Shown here one piece after another: positions 1 through 9,175 of a stretch of 64,000 nt of DNA; the stretch's first letter is position 1, and each line of letters starts with the position of its first letter. The DNA comes from a bacterium (lineage in GTDB: Bacteria; SZUA-182; DTGQ01): assembly GCA_040755755.1 (NCBI GenBank), contig JBFLZW010000022.1, positions 111,554 through 175,553 on the forward strand, written 5' to 3'. The position numbers and the translations under genes were made by a program. Below the pieces are notes generated by a model. That model had not been told where the DNA came from. It saw only the letters and a program-made list of their open reading frames with translations, and ran no database searches.

Positions 1-2471
1 CAGGGGATAGAATCGCAGTTTTGGCCCCAGATGGTTAGATCATCCCAGAATACTTTCAGGTAGTCGCCCGATCCTGGCGGGAAATTCCCCGCTGCGGTCA
101 ATATCACCTGGATGGTTCTGACCTCGCACCACTTGATGGGAATGTCCTTTTCAAGACTTCTCTCCAGGGTATTCCATTTGTCCTGAGTGGAGGATTCTAT
201 GAGAATCGTGGTGTTCGGTTCCAAAGACTGGGAACCGTTCTTGAACAAAACATAGGAGCGCTGGCCCATGGTCTGTCCGGAGGCGTTACGGGCAATAACT
301 TCCACACTCACTCTGCGATAGGCGCTGCGGGAAGTCATAACCTGTTGAATGCGATAGGAAAGCTTAAGGTTGAGGTCTTCGCATCCGCAGAGATAAAATT
401 CACGGGAAGCGCTGACCTTGCCTGGATATTTTTCCGGGTCGATTGGCGCTATTATGGTGGGATCCACGACTATCTGAGTGGCATCCGCCACGAGCAGAGG
501 ATTCGCAGCTATCAGAGTATCACTTGAAGCCTTGATAGTAGCGGTACTGCTGCTGGTCTTTTCCAGATAACCTTCCAGAAAAGCCCGGATTGACCGTTTG
601 GGCGAGACATATGCTTCCGTTGAATAATCAATTTCCTGGGTCACCGGAAACGGCTTGGTTACTGGTCCCTTGGTGAACTTCCAGGTGTCCAGTTCCATGT
701 TATCGAAGTGCCTGCATGGACAGCAGAATTGGGCTGGCACTGTATCGGCAGCAACCGGGCAGGGCACCGGGCACACTATGCACTTTTGCTCCGGAATGGC
801 AGAAGCATAGGGGCAGCACCTGTTTATGGGATCGGTGCAGGGAAGCGGGCAGCATTTTTGCGCTGGAGCAGTGCTGGAAATCGGGCAAACAATAGGCGGG
901 ATAACCACCTCTTTAATCACGCCGAGCAATTGCCCGGTTTTCTTATTGAAGAATTTCACTTCATACGTGCCGGGCTCCAGGCATCCGATTTTTGTAGTGA
1001 TATCATACGTGCAGATACATCTGCATCCACTGCCTTCTAACTTTTCCTCTTCATAGATATTGATGGTATTTCCCGTCATACTCATGGTGACGGCGATTTC
1101 CTCAATGCAGCAGTTGTACGAGGCGTTCTCATGGAACAGGTAAAGGAGATTGTCATGATAACTGCAGGTAAATTTCTCCTCTTCCGCAGATCGTCCCGTA
1201 GTGGAGGAAATCTCTTTTTTGCAGCCGCTGTTTTCATAATTCACGATTGAAGGGCCGGTTATGGATGTCCCAACAGGAGTTGCAGTTACAGCGGTTTTCG
1301 ATATATCGATATTCGAAGCTATAGTCGAAGAGACAGAAGCAGTAAGCGCGCCAGCGGCAGTGACAGCCTCCCGGTAGCGGACCTGGACATCGGGTTGCGG
1401 AGCAAATCCGGTCGGCAGGATAGCGGCATAGACATTTTTATGACCGCTTCTGGAATCGACCCAGATAATCCTGTCCCCGGAAATAGCCGGGAAAGTCTGA
1501 TCTCCGCTCTGGTCGGTAATTTGAAATTCCTTATGGGTATTCAGATCGTAACCATAGATATCCCAGTTTCCGTTTCGGTCATCCTGCCAGACAACGATAT
1601 TGCCGCAGATATCCGGAACCTGCTGCTTCCCTTCGTGGACGCAGATGGCGATTTCCTGCTTTGTGGCCAGATCGTACAGGTAAATATCGTCGTTGCCGTT
1701 TCTTTTGTCCTGCCAGACAACCTTTGTTCCACTGACAGCCGGGTAAGCCTGATTATCAGCCGCCGTACAGATGGGGAACTCCCGGCCGGTCGTCAGGTCA
1801 AGGCCATAGATGTCATAATTGCCCGACCGCTCGTCCATCCAGATGATGTAATTGTCGGAAATGACCGGATTCCCCTGCCAGGAAGGATCGAGGCAAATAG
1901 CATATTCCTGGCTGGTTCGCAGGTCATAGAGAAAGATGTCCGGGCTGCCGGTCCGCAGGTCCGCATACACGACGCGCTCTTTCTGAATATCTCCGTACCC
2001 CTGCCATTCCGGATTCGTGCAGATGGGAAACTCCTCATCTGTCTCCAGGTCATATCCGTACATGTCGTAGTATTTGAAGATGTATGCATATTTATTCTCG
2101 ACAGACGGATCATCCATGATGCTCCGGTAATCCATCCAGATAACCTTGTTTCCCCAGATGGCCGGATACTTTTCCGCAGCCGCGCTTTGACCGAGTTGCC
2201 TGCTGCTGCCGGTCTCAAGGTCACTCAGGAATACCTTGTAGTAATAATCGTCTCCCTGCTGCATCCAGACGACTTTCGTATCGTAGATTTCCGGAACTTC
2301 CTGATCCACGGGCTGAGGATACAGCGCCTGCCCGCTCAGAGACAGATTCGTCTCCGAATTTGTCCTGCCTTCCTGAACTCCCGTAAACCCTATGCCAATG
2401 GCCATGATGAAGAACACGAGGCAACAGAAGCTCGACAACTTGGCCCACCAGATGTTTTTTAACTTAGCCAT
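1..2471 (-). CDS. Secreted TolB-like beta-propeller protein with Cys-rich linker (3' end off window)
   Basis: The minus-strand frame opens at ATG 2471, preceded by AAAGGAG and GTGAGGATC, and stays open to the window edge (823 codons read, no stop), so the C-terminus is missing. Residues about 11-30 form a hydrophobic signal peptide or anchor. Residues about 60-345 carry six or so propeller repeats of the TolB/PD40 type, each with a core like VVWQDDRNGNWDIYGYDL. A later segment (nt about 710-860) packs 11 cysteines into about 48 residues as CCP, PCP and CCPC motifs, followed by a beta-rich domain. Known TolB-like repeats form protein- or polysaccharide-binding propellers; an exported surface or periplasmic role is inferred. 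The long plus-strand frame at 1395-2462 is its antisense shadow. The exact function is not recognised. Confidence 0.85.
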   Translation of the reverse strand, partial: MAKLKNIWWAKLSSFCCLVFFIMAIGIGFTGVQEGRTNSETNLSLSGQALYPQPVDQEVPEIYDTKVVWMQQGDDYYYKVFLSDLETGSSRQLGQSAAAEKYPAIWGNKVIWMDYRSIMDDPSVENKYAYIFKYYDMYGYDLETDEEFPICTNPEWQGYGDIQKERVVYADLRTGSPDIFLYDLRTSQEYAICLDPSWQGNPVISDNYIIWMDERSGNYDIYGLDLTTGREFPICTAADNQAYPAVSGTKVVWQDKRNGNDDIYLYDLATKQEIAICVHEGKQQVPDICGNIVVWQDDRNGNWDIYGYDLNTHKEFQITDQSGDQTFPAISGDRIIWVDSRSGHKNVYAAILPTGFAPQPDVQVRYREAVTAAGALTASVSSTIASNIDISKTAVTATPVGTSITGPSIVNYENSGCKKEISSTTGRSAEEEKFTCSYHDNLLYLFHENASYNCCIEEIAVTMSMTGNTINIYEEEKLEGSGCRCICTYDITTKIGCLEPGTYEVKFFNKKTGQLLGVIKEVVIPPIVCPISSTAPAQKCCPLPCTDPINRCCPYASAIPEQKCIVCPVPCPVAADTVPAQFCCPCRHFDNMELDTWKFTKGPVTKPFPVTQEIDYSTEAYVSPKRSIRAFLEGYLEKTSSSTATIKASSDTLIAANPLLVADATQIVVDPTIIAPIDPEKYPGKVSASREFYLCGCEDLNLKLSYRIQQVMTSRSAYRRVSVEVIARNASGQTMGQRSYVLFKNGSQSLEPNTTILIESSTQDKWNTLERSLEKDIPIKWCEVRTIQVILTAAGNFPPGSGDYLKVFWDDLTIWGQNCDSIP

Positions 2472-2786
2472 GATCCTCACTACTCCTTTCTCTGACTCTC
2501 CTCTTTTTTTTTACTCTCAACTACCTGTGCTTCCAAGACAAATTATAAAGAATTACCTGTTTTTTTCCTCTTCGCCGTGTTCACCTCCTTATGAAAAGGG
2601 CGCTCATATGTGCTGGTATGCCGGGGCATTTCAGGAGCCGGGAAACCGGACAGGATATCCCTCTCCCCTATTTTGAGGCGGATCGAGGGGGAATTTCACG
2701 TCCCGCCTCGATCCTTTCAGGAAAGAGGGGATTCTGGAATCCCCCCGCTCCCCTCCTCCTTGTGCGCCTCTTGAGACCAGAATGTC

Positions 2787-3014
2787 TCAGTGCTGTGCAT
2801 TGCCGTGCAGATATGAGCGAAAAAGGTTGACTATCGGTTCAACTGAACATATAAGATTTTTGCCAGGGATATTTCGAGCGCTAATGGCCCGGTGCGGCAG
2901 TAAGACAAATTTTTTCTGTTGAGCCAGGGTGAAAGAAATGGTGGTGGTAATGACCAGGAGGATAATATGGCCTGCAGAAATGGTGACTATCAGATTGCTC
3001 AACAAGCTTTCCAT
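2787..3014 (-). CDS. Small membrane protein, unknown
   Basis: This is a 75-codon frame starting at an ATG with a strong ribosome-binding site (AAAGGAGGG, 6-7 bases upstream), which is the main reason to call it. The N-terminal half is a single hydrophobic helix (about residues 5-30, from SLLSNLIV to SFTLAQ) followed by a basic, otherwise featureless tail. It lies on the same strand as, and about 310 bases upstream of, the TolB-like gene, so the two could share a transcript. No family is recognised. Overlapping frames exist on the same strand, and it could be a fortuitous ORF. Confidence 0.35.
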   Translation of the reverse strand: MESLLSNLIVTISAGHIILLVITTTISFTLAQQKKFVLLPHRAISARNIPGKNLICSVEPIVNLFRSYLHGNAQH

Positions 3015-3702
3015 GCGAAACCCTCCTTTTCGATCGAAACCGCTCACAACCTCTCTCCCCAAAAAGGGATAAGAGGATCATAACGAATACTTCTGAACTG
3101 CTTCCAGATTCATTCACTGACCGCGTGTACTGGTACGGTGCAGGTTACAGTAAAGCGCAAGTTATTCGTGCTGGCTATTACTCTATTATACTACATTTAT
3201 AATGCAACCCGCATGCCATAAGGTTGCCGCTGATTGGGGGGTATTCTGTAAGCTACGATATAACAAAATGTTATGAGGTAATCTCCGCTGATCAGATCAG
3301 CGTGAATTATTTTGAAGGCCATTTTGTCGTCAACGATGTTTACGTAAGGAGGCTGAAATCCATTATTCAGAAGTCAGAAGTCAGGAGCCAGGAGTCAGGA
3401 AAAGATGATTGCTTATTCTGAATTCTGACGCCTGATTCCTGACTCCCCTGGAAAAGTTCAGCTCTCAGCCGTTTAGAGTATAAGCTCAGGGAAGCGTTTT
3501 TCTCCCTCATTCGTTTGACTTTATATGGCAAGTATTCCAGAACTATAGTAGAATTATGGAAAGAATCCCGCTACCAATCTGGAAAGCCGGTACGGATTTA
3601 ATGTGCAGTGGATTCAGAGCATCTCACAGGACAGCATCAACGGTGAGATGTCAACGGTGTTATTAATAGTAAACTTAATTTACAAAAGGTGGAGGGAAAA
3701 GA
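3015..3702. other. Intergenic region, no convincing gene
   Basis: About 690 bases between divergent genes. It is AT-rich near 3170-3200 (possible promoter DNA) and contains one copy of the dispersed TCAGGAGTCAG repeat at 3365-3452. A 65-codon plus-strand frame (3224-3421) runs straight into that repeat and has no clear ribosome-binding site, so it is not called. AGGTGGAGGG just before 3703 is the ribosome-binding site of the next gene. Confidence 0.6.
3365..3452. repeat. Dispersed TCAGGAGTCAG inverted repeat, copy 1
   Basis: Forward units (CAGAAGTCAGAAGTCAGGAG) are followed after about 25 bases by reverse-complement units (CTGATTCCTGACTCC), giving a long imperfect hairpin. Four further copies lie near 32.4, 34.9-35.1, 42.9 and 50.4 kb, all intergenic. 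Confidence 0.75.
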
Positions 3703-5250
3703 GTGGCGGTAAATGAGCCTGAAACGATTTACCAGCGACTTGCCAACCTTAAGTTTCGGCTGGAGCAGGTTACCCGATCCTGGACAGTTGATGATTATGA
3801 AGCCCTGTTGAAGTTTTACGTGGCCATTCTGCCGAAGGTTATGGATGCCGAACGCTGCACCATTTTCATGGCTGACGCTGAGATAGGCAAGATCTGGTCG
3901 ATGTTCGGCACCGGGCTGGAAGGAATAAAAATCGAGCCGCCGAAAGATGAAAGCGTTGTCGGCAGGGCTGTCTCGACCGGCCAGTGTATTGTCGAGCATG
4001 ACCTGGACAAGCGGCAGGGATTTCATACCGAAACTGATGCCAGGACCGGCTTTGTCACTCACAGTCTGGTCTGCGCCCCCATCAGGAGTCTGACCGGACG
4101 TGGTGTGGCCGGTGCCATCGAAGTGCTGAACAAGGCAGAGGGGCGGCAGTTTACCCGGCAGGATGTGGAGCGGTTGCAGGAAATCGCCAATTTCCTTTCA
4201 GCTTCCATCGAGGGCATACTCCTGAGCCGGGAGATCCTGCGGATATCAAGCCAGTTGAACTGCGAGGTCGAGCAATTTGAAAAAAATTATTTCCGGGATG
4301 TCCTCTTTATTGTCGAAAGCCCGGTCATGAGGAATATCATCGACGAAGTGCGGATGATCAGCAAGACCCCGGTCAATGTATTTATTCATGGAGAGCACGG
4401 GACAGGCAAAGAGCTGATTGCCCGTATGATCCATGAAGGAAGTGACCGGCGCGATAAGCCCTTTGTGGCTGTCAACTGCGCTTCGATCCTTGAAAGCCTG
4501 ATGGAAAGCGAGTTCTTCGGCTATGAAAAGGGGGCTTTCACCGGCGCTGTGGCGAGCCGCAAAGGCCGGTTTGAAGAGGCTGACGGCGGCACGTTATTTC
4601 TGGATGAGGTGGCCGATATGCCCCTGGCCATCCAGCCGAAGTTTCTCCGGGCCATTCAGGAAGGGGAAGGCTGCCGGCTGGGAAGCAACAGGCTGATGCG
4701 CTATAATCTGCGCATCATCAGCTCCACCAACAAGGATCTTCGGCAGGAGGTGGCGAGCGGGCGTTTCCGTGAGGATCTGTTCTTCCGGCTGTTTTCGGTC
4801 GAGATTCATATTCCGCCCCTGAGAGAACGCCGGGAGGATATCGTTACCATGGCCCTGGCTTTTCTGGACAGGGTAAGCCAGCGCTTTAAAAAAAGGGTGG
4901 CCGGGTTCTCTCCGGAAGTGTTGAGCTTATTCGAGGAGTATTCATGGCCGGGAAATGTTCGTCAATTACTTCGGGAGGTGGAACATCTGGTTGCCTTGAC
5001 CCCTGAAGGGGAGCGGATTACCATTGACAAGTGCTCGCGGGAGCTGCAAAATTTCGGCCATTCTCTGCACGAGAAAGAGACCGCCGGTTATTCGCTTCCT
5101 GACCAGGTAAGAGCCCTGGAAATCAGACTCATCAGGAAAGCGCTCCAGGAAGCCCGGGGGAATAAGAATAAGGCCTCCGCCTTACTGGGGATTACCAGGC
5201 AGGGCCTGCATAAGAAAATCAAGCGGTACTGCCTTGACGAGGAGCCGTGA
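3703..5250 (+). CDS. GAF-domain sigma-54-dependent transcriptional activator
   Basis: 515 residues, started at GTG 3703 behind AGGTGGAGGG. Residues about 25-175 form a GAF sensor domain. Residues about 205-440 are the AAA+ domain of bacterial enhancer-binding proteins: Walker A GEHGTGKE at about 230, the sigma-54-contacting GAFTGA at 277-282, and Walker B GGTLFLDE. The C-terminus is a Fis-type helix-turn-helix (KASALLGITRQGLHKKI). There is no receiver domain, so the GAF domain probably senses a small molecule, as in NorR or FhlA. Two sigma-54 promoters lie in front of the downstream NHL-cytochrome genes (5431 and 9003), which makes those genes the likely targets; this is inferred from position. 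Confidence 0.93.
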   Translation: MAVNEPETIYQRLANLKFRLEQVTRSWTVDDYEALLKFYVAILPKVMDAERCTIFMADAEIGKIWSMFGTGLEGIKIEPPKDESVVGRAVSTGQCIVEHDLDKRQGFHTETDARTGFVTHSLVCAPIRSLTGRGVAGAIEVLNKAEGRQFTRQDVERLQEIANFLSASIEGILLSREILRISSQLNCEVEQFEKNYFRDVLFIVESPVMRNIIDEVRMISKTPVNVFIHGEHGTGKELIARMIHEGSDRRDKPFVAVNCASILESLMESEFFGYEKGAFTGAVASRKGRFEEADGGTLFLDEVADMPLAIQPKFLRAIQEGEGCRLGSNRLMRYNLRIISSTNKDLRQEVASGRFREDLFFRLFSVEIHIPPLRERREDIVTMALAFLDRVSQRFKKRVAGFSPEVLSLFEEYSWPGNVRQLLREVEHLVALTPEGERITIDKCSRELQNFGHSLHEKETAGYSLPDQVRALEIRLIRKALQEARGNKNKASALLGITRQGLHKKIKRYCLDEEP

Positions 5251-5255
5251 GAAAA

Positions 5256-5296
5256 GACAAAGGACACCACTCAAGACACAGAGGCACAGAGGGAAA
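5256..5296. repeat. ACACAGAGGCACAGAGG-type low-complexity repeat
   Basis: Purine-rich GACACAGAGGCACAGAGG sequence directly after the activator stop codon. Relatives occur at about 16763-16812 and 17077-17120. It is a dispersed repeat of unknown role. Confidence 0.5.
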
Positions 5297-5430
5297 ACTG
5301 CTATAAGCGAAGATGTCTGGTAAAAATAATGAGATTAGTATTGACTAAATCTGCATTTTTTTTCATAATATGTGTAATTACGTAACCAGCAGAGTTTGGC
5401 GCAGACACTCTCCCCGGCCAATTTATGAAC

Positions 5431-5444
5431 GGCACATGTCTTGC
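5431..5444 (+). promoter_or_regulatory. Sigma-54 (-24/-12) promoter for first NHL-cytochrome pair
   Basis: GGCACATGTCTTGC has GG and GC separated by exactly 10 bases and matches the TGGCAC-N5-TTGC consensus apart from the first T. Transcription should start near 5456, about 60 bases before the NHL gene. A sigma-54 activator gene lies immediately upstream. Confidence 0.75.
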
Positions 5445-5516
5445 TTATTACAAACTCCGGAGAATAACTGATAACTGATGACTGTCTTTGCAGGGCTTCG
5501 GGAGCGGAAGAAATTT

Positions 5517-6509
5517 ATGATGTTTTTGAAATTGATTTTAAAGCACAAAGGATTTCCGGCAGGTTCCTGTATTTTGTCACTTTTCTTTCTTTTCCTCTTC
5601 ACCTGTCCAGTCCGGGCCAGGGAGCCCTCCGGGGCGGACGCATTGTATCGGTTTGACCGGCAGGTTCAAATGAGTTTTTCCGGAGCACGGTCCGGCAAGC
5701 CCACGTCCCTGGCTATCGATTCGACCGGCAGGCTCTTTGTTGTCTGCTCGCTGACAAACGATGTCCGGGTCTTTGATTCCGCCGGACGGTTTCTGTTTGC
5801 TTTCGGCAGAGAGTCTTCCAGCCAGGACAAGTCTGGTAACAAAGGGGTGCTCAAAGAGCCTTCGGGGATAGCGATTGATAAACAGGACCTTATCTACATC
5901 AGTGATCTGGCTGCGGACAGGATTTTGATTTACAGCTCGGATGGCAGGTTTCTGGACCAGTTTCCTTTGCATCAGCCGGAAAAGGGGCGTGAAACCTGTG
6001 CTCCTTTTATCGCCTATAATCCTTATGACAATCGGCTTTATGCTGCCGATGCCTGCAATCACCTGGTTGGGGTCTACACGCTGAAGGGAGAATTCAAAGC
6101 CAGTTTTGGCACAGCAGGAACAGGGGAGGGGGATTTGAGCGGCCCGGCTCATATCTCGTTCGATACCAGGGGAAATATCTATGTGGTTGATGCAGGTAAT
6201 TTCAGGGTTCAATCTTATACTCCTGATTTCAAGTTCCGCTTTGCGTTCGGCAGGAGCGGGACGAAAGAGGGAGAGTTTGTCCGGCCTTATGGCCTGGCCA
6301 TCGATGCCAAAGACCGGATTTATGTTTCCGATTTTATTGCGAATTCAGTCCAGGTATTCAACAATAAAGGGCAATACCTGGTCTCGGTGAGTCAGCCTGA
6401 TAATCCCAGACTGTTCAGCCAGCCTCTCGGTCTGGCATGGGTGAATAATAAAATCTATGTGGTTAATGCGGAGACAAAAGTTGTTTCAGTATTCGACATT
6501 GCAAAGTAG
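5517..6509 (+). CDS. Exported NHL-repeat beta-propeller protein
   Basis: Started at ATG 5517 rather than the in-frame ATG 5478, because GGGAGCGG precedes it and the product then begins with a clean signal peptide (ILSLFFLFLFTCPVRA). The roughly 330-residue product is a series of NHL repeats with motifs such as PSGIAIDKQDLIYISD and PYGLAIDAKDRIYVSD, enough for a six-bladed propeller. No catalytic motif is seen. It overlaps the multiheme cytochrome gene 6457-8502 and is paralogous to 9176-10261, which also precedes a cytochrome. A scaffold or docking role for the cytochrome outside the inner membrane is inferred. Expression is probably driven by the sigma-54 promoter at 5431. Confidence 0.9.
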   Translation: MMFLKLILKHKGFPAGSCILSLFFLFLFTCPVRAREPSGADALYRFDRQVQMSFSGARSGKPTSLAIDSTGRLFVVCSLTNDVRVFDSAGRFLFAFGRESSSQDKSGNKGVLKEPSGIAIDKQDLIYISDLAADRILIYSSDGRFLDQFPLHQPEKGRETCAPFIAYNPYDNRLYAADACNHLVGVYTLKGEFKASFGTAGTGEGDLSGPAHISFDTRGNIYVVDAGNFRVQSYTPDFKFRFAFGRSGTKEGEFVRPYGLAIDAKDRIYVSDFIANSVQVFNNKGQYLVSVSQPDNPRLFSQPLGLAWVNNKIYVVNAETKVVSVFDIAK

Positions 6510-8502
6510 GTATCGGAGAATCACTCTCCAGTGGACTGTAGGCATTGTTGGTGCTCTGGTGACGATATTTTTCAGCTTTCAAACCGTCTGCGCTCTCAAC
6601 GGACCCCATGCCTGGTGCGTACCCGATGACCCCTGCGGGGCCTGTCATCTTCCTCACCATGCTGCCGATGACCTTCTCTGGGCGCGTACTCCGGGAGGAG
6701 AATTTACCGGAACCAAGCGGCTGTGCGGTACCTGTCACGGAACTCATCTCTTTGGGGCCAGGGATTACATTTTTATTGAGGAAGGAAATGATCATCCCAT
6801 GGGAGCCAATGCTTCCCTTCAAGGGCCGGCAGTGACCCGGAAAGACTGGGCCGAATTCCCTCTGCGGATAAAGGAGGGGGGGGATGGGTTCTATTGCGGG
6901 AGCTGTCATAATCCTCACACCGATCCATTCGAGGGCGGCGATTACCTGCGGGAGTCCTCCCCGGGCACGATTCAGAATACCTCACAGAAACATTATGAAT
7001 TCTGCATTCAATGCCATGCCCCCCTCATCCAGGGCAATGCTCGTGGACACGGAACCAGAGACGGCTGCTTTGACTGCCACACTCCGCATTATTCTCCCAA
7101 TCGCGGAAAAAAAATTATCAGGACCGAAAGCACCGTTCTCTTCAAGGCAGTGCCCAACGTACCCGGTTTTTCCGATCCGGCGGCTGAATCGTATGCAGCC
7201 AGTTGCTATGGCTGCCATCGGGCACAGGGCGGGGGCGATGGATCATTCATGGCCCCGTTCAATGGAGACGATTGTCAGATCAGATACGAACATCACCCTA
7301 TGGGCACAGGCGCGGACGCTACACTCGATGGGCATCAGAAGACCGCGGCAGGCCCCCTCTCGCCGGAAGGAGAACTTTACTGCAAATCCTGCCATGATCC
7401 TCACAAGGGTACCAATGGAAAATACCTGAATCCCCAGGTCATCACCAGCTACGATCCGGCTCATCCCGGAGCCTTCTGTGTCGCCTGCCATTCTGATAAA
7501 GCGGTCAGTGATCTTGAGCCCACTTCAGGACGGGGGCATAATCAGGTCGGGCGTTCAACCGGCCAGCAGTCCCAGAATGAAAATGAGTGCCTTTTCTGCC
7601 ACTCCATTCATCAATCAGCGGATGAACCAGCGGCTGTTTGCCAGACTGATAGCGATATCGCAACCGAAGTGAATTCCTCAGTTTCGACCGATGTAATCAT
7701 GCGGATTGTGCCGGTAAACCTGCAATGGGCTGATAAATTCCAGGACCAGGATACCCGTGATTATGAGGATGCCTGCTATGGCTGCCATGCGCGGTCTGAA
7801 ATCGTTGGGTCAAAAGATGCTGATAACGATAAAAATTCCCTCCTCTTTGACAATGTGGACGAGCGGTACTTTTCACACCGGTTTAATGTCGTGCCGAGCA
7901 AAGTCATCAATACCCTGGATCCCTTTGAGGATGGGAAACCGGTTGTTTCCGATGGCAGAGAGAAGAAGTGCCAAAATGACTACGGGATCGAGAAGGATAA
8001 AATCTGGTGTGGAAGCTGTCACAATGTCCATAGGCAGGATTCCCCGCCTGTCCACTACTCGCAGGAATTTACCATCCGGCGCACAGCGTACCTTCGCAGG
8101 TCGAATGTGACCGAGGACTTTTCCGGCTCTGCACTGTGCATTGCCTGTCACACCAGTAAGCCGATATCTGCCGAGACCGAATCCTCCCATCCGGTCAACA
8201 GGCCGCTGAAACAGAAAGCGGTTCAATTCGGTGCTCATTTTCAGGGTTATGTCACCGCCGGTTTCAGTGGAGGGATTGGAGGACAGACCTCAAACGACAC
8301 GCTGGATGGAGATATCATCTGCCAGTCCTGCCACAGTGTCCATACAGCCGTGACCAGGCATGACGGGATCAGCCGGGCTGGAAAAGTGAATGCCGGAAAA
8401 CTCCTGATCATTGATAATGCCATCGGCGGCAGGTTCATGAATCAGCCCGAGTACCAGTATGGCAGTGGATTATGCTTTAATTGCCATTATGGGATGAATT
8501 AA
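6457..8502 (+). CDS. Multiheme c-type cytochrome, 14 CxxCH
   Basis: 681 residues if started at ATG 6457, which overlaps the end of the NHL gene; later TTG starts (6481, 6499) are possible. A hydrophobic export segment (WTVGIVGALVTIFFSFQ) sits at about 26-45. Fourteen CxxCH heme-attachment motifs are spread over the whole chain (for example CGACH, CGTCH, CGSCH, CFDCH, CYGCH, CIACH, CFNCH), many followed by a further NPH, TPH or DPH histidine as in doubled-CxxCH domains. Overlap with the NHL gene argues for translational coupling. The expected role is periplasmic or extracellular electron transfer; donor and acceptor cannot be read from sequence. The paralogue at 10467 has a similar layout. Confidence 0.93.
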   Translation: MWLMRRQKLFQYSTLQSRYRRITLQWTVGIVGALVTIFFSFQTVCALNGPHAWCVPDDPCGACHLPHHAADDLLWARTPGGEFTGTKRLCGTCHGTHLFGARDYIFIEEGNDHPMGANASLQGPAVTRKDWAEFPLRIKEGGDGFYCGSCHNPHTDPFEGGDYLRESSPGTIQNTSQKHYEFCIQCHAPLIQGNARGHGTRDGCFDCHTPHYSPNRGKKIIRTESTVLFKAVPNVPGFSDPAAESYAASCYGCHRAQGGGDGSFMAPFNGDDCQIRYEHHPMGTGADATLDGHQKTAAGPLSPEGELYCKSCHDPHKGTNGKYLNPQVITSYDPAHPGAFCVACHSDKAVSDLEPTSGRGHNQVGRSTGQQSQNENECLFCHSIHQSADEPAAVCQTDSDIATEVNSSVSTDVIMRIVPVNLQWADKFQDQDTRDYEDACYGCHARSEIVGSKDADNDKNSLLFDNVDERYFSHRFNVVPSKVINTLDPFEDGKPVVSDGREKKCQNDYGIEKDKIWCGSCHNVHRQDSPPVHYSQEFTIRRTAYLRRSNVTEDFSGSALCIACHTSKPISAETESSHPVNRPLKQKAVQFGAHFQGYVTAGFSGGIGGQTSNDTLDGDIICQSCHSVHTAVTRHDGISRAGKVNAGKLLIIDNAIGGRFMNQPEYQYGSGLCFNCHYGMN

Positions 8503-9175
8503 CGTAACTACCCAGGTTCAGAGGGGCAAAGGCAGCTCAACTTCCCGAATAATTGGAAATTACCGATTGACTTGGGTTTATACCTTTGTTATATTATATC
8601 ATATTTGTAAATATGCAACCCTATGTATTTTACGCTGAGTATACTTCTCTGAGACAAGAGATCGCCTCCCCGGCAGGATTATACAGTAGACGAATGCATT
8701 TTCTGATGGGCTGAAATGGCATTTCCTGTCATGGTAAATCGGAGAAACAGCCGATATATGACAATACACTCGAAATCTTGTGAATACTCCTCTGATGTCG
8801 AAGGCGTTGACCACACCCCGGCAGTGAATAATAAGTTCGCATTTTCTTTCATACTGTGTAATCGGATTCATAGTTGATATTTTCTATTCCTGTTTGCCGG
8901 AATAACCTTGAGAATTTCAGGGAAGGGCTCCTGGTTTTTGTTCAGGCCAGTTACCTTCACCAGCAAAAAATCTCGGGATACCAGCCAGGTATGGGGGAGT
9001 CGTGGTATTTATTTTGCATCCTTTAATGATGCACTATGTCGGAGCGGTTTTTGAGGAGCGGGGTTTTTCGGAGTTTTTTCCCGGGCTGACTGAATAACCT
9101 GGCGCGAGTTGAGTAGCGGTGCATGCGGAGAAAATAGATGACGGCACAATTCAAACTTGGAGGGGGATAAGATTT
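8503..9175. other. Intergenic region with promoter, no gene
   Basis: About 670 bases between the two NHL-cytochrome pairs. It is AT-rich around 8580-8620. The only clear signal is the sigma-54 promoter at 9003-9018. A 90-codon minus-strand frame (8599-8871) has no recognisable domain and is not called. GGAGGGGG at about 9159-9166 is the ribosome-binding site of the next gene. Confidence 0.6.
9003..9018 (+). promoter_or_regulatory. Sigma-54 (-24/-12) promoter for second NHL-cytochrome pair
   Basis: TGGTATTTATTTTGCA keeps GG and GC at the exact 10-base spacing and the TTGCA -12 block; the -24 block is TGGTAT instead of TGGCAC. It lies about 160 bases before the NHL gene at 9176. Confidence 0.65.

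Noticed and set aside
1395..2462. 355-codon plus-strand frame
   Set aside because: It is antisense to the TolB-like gene, whose minus-strand frame has a signal peptide and propeller repeats and runs off the window.
3224..3421. 65-codon plus-strand frame
   Set aside because: No clear ribosome-binding site, and its 3' end is the dispersed TCAGGAGTCAG repeat.
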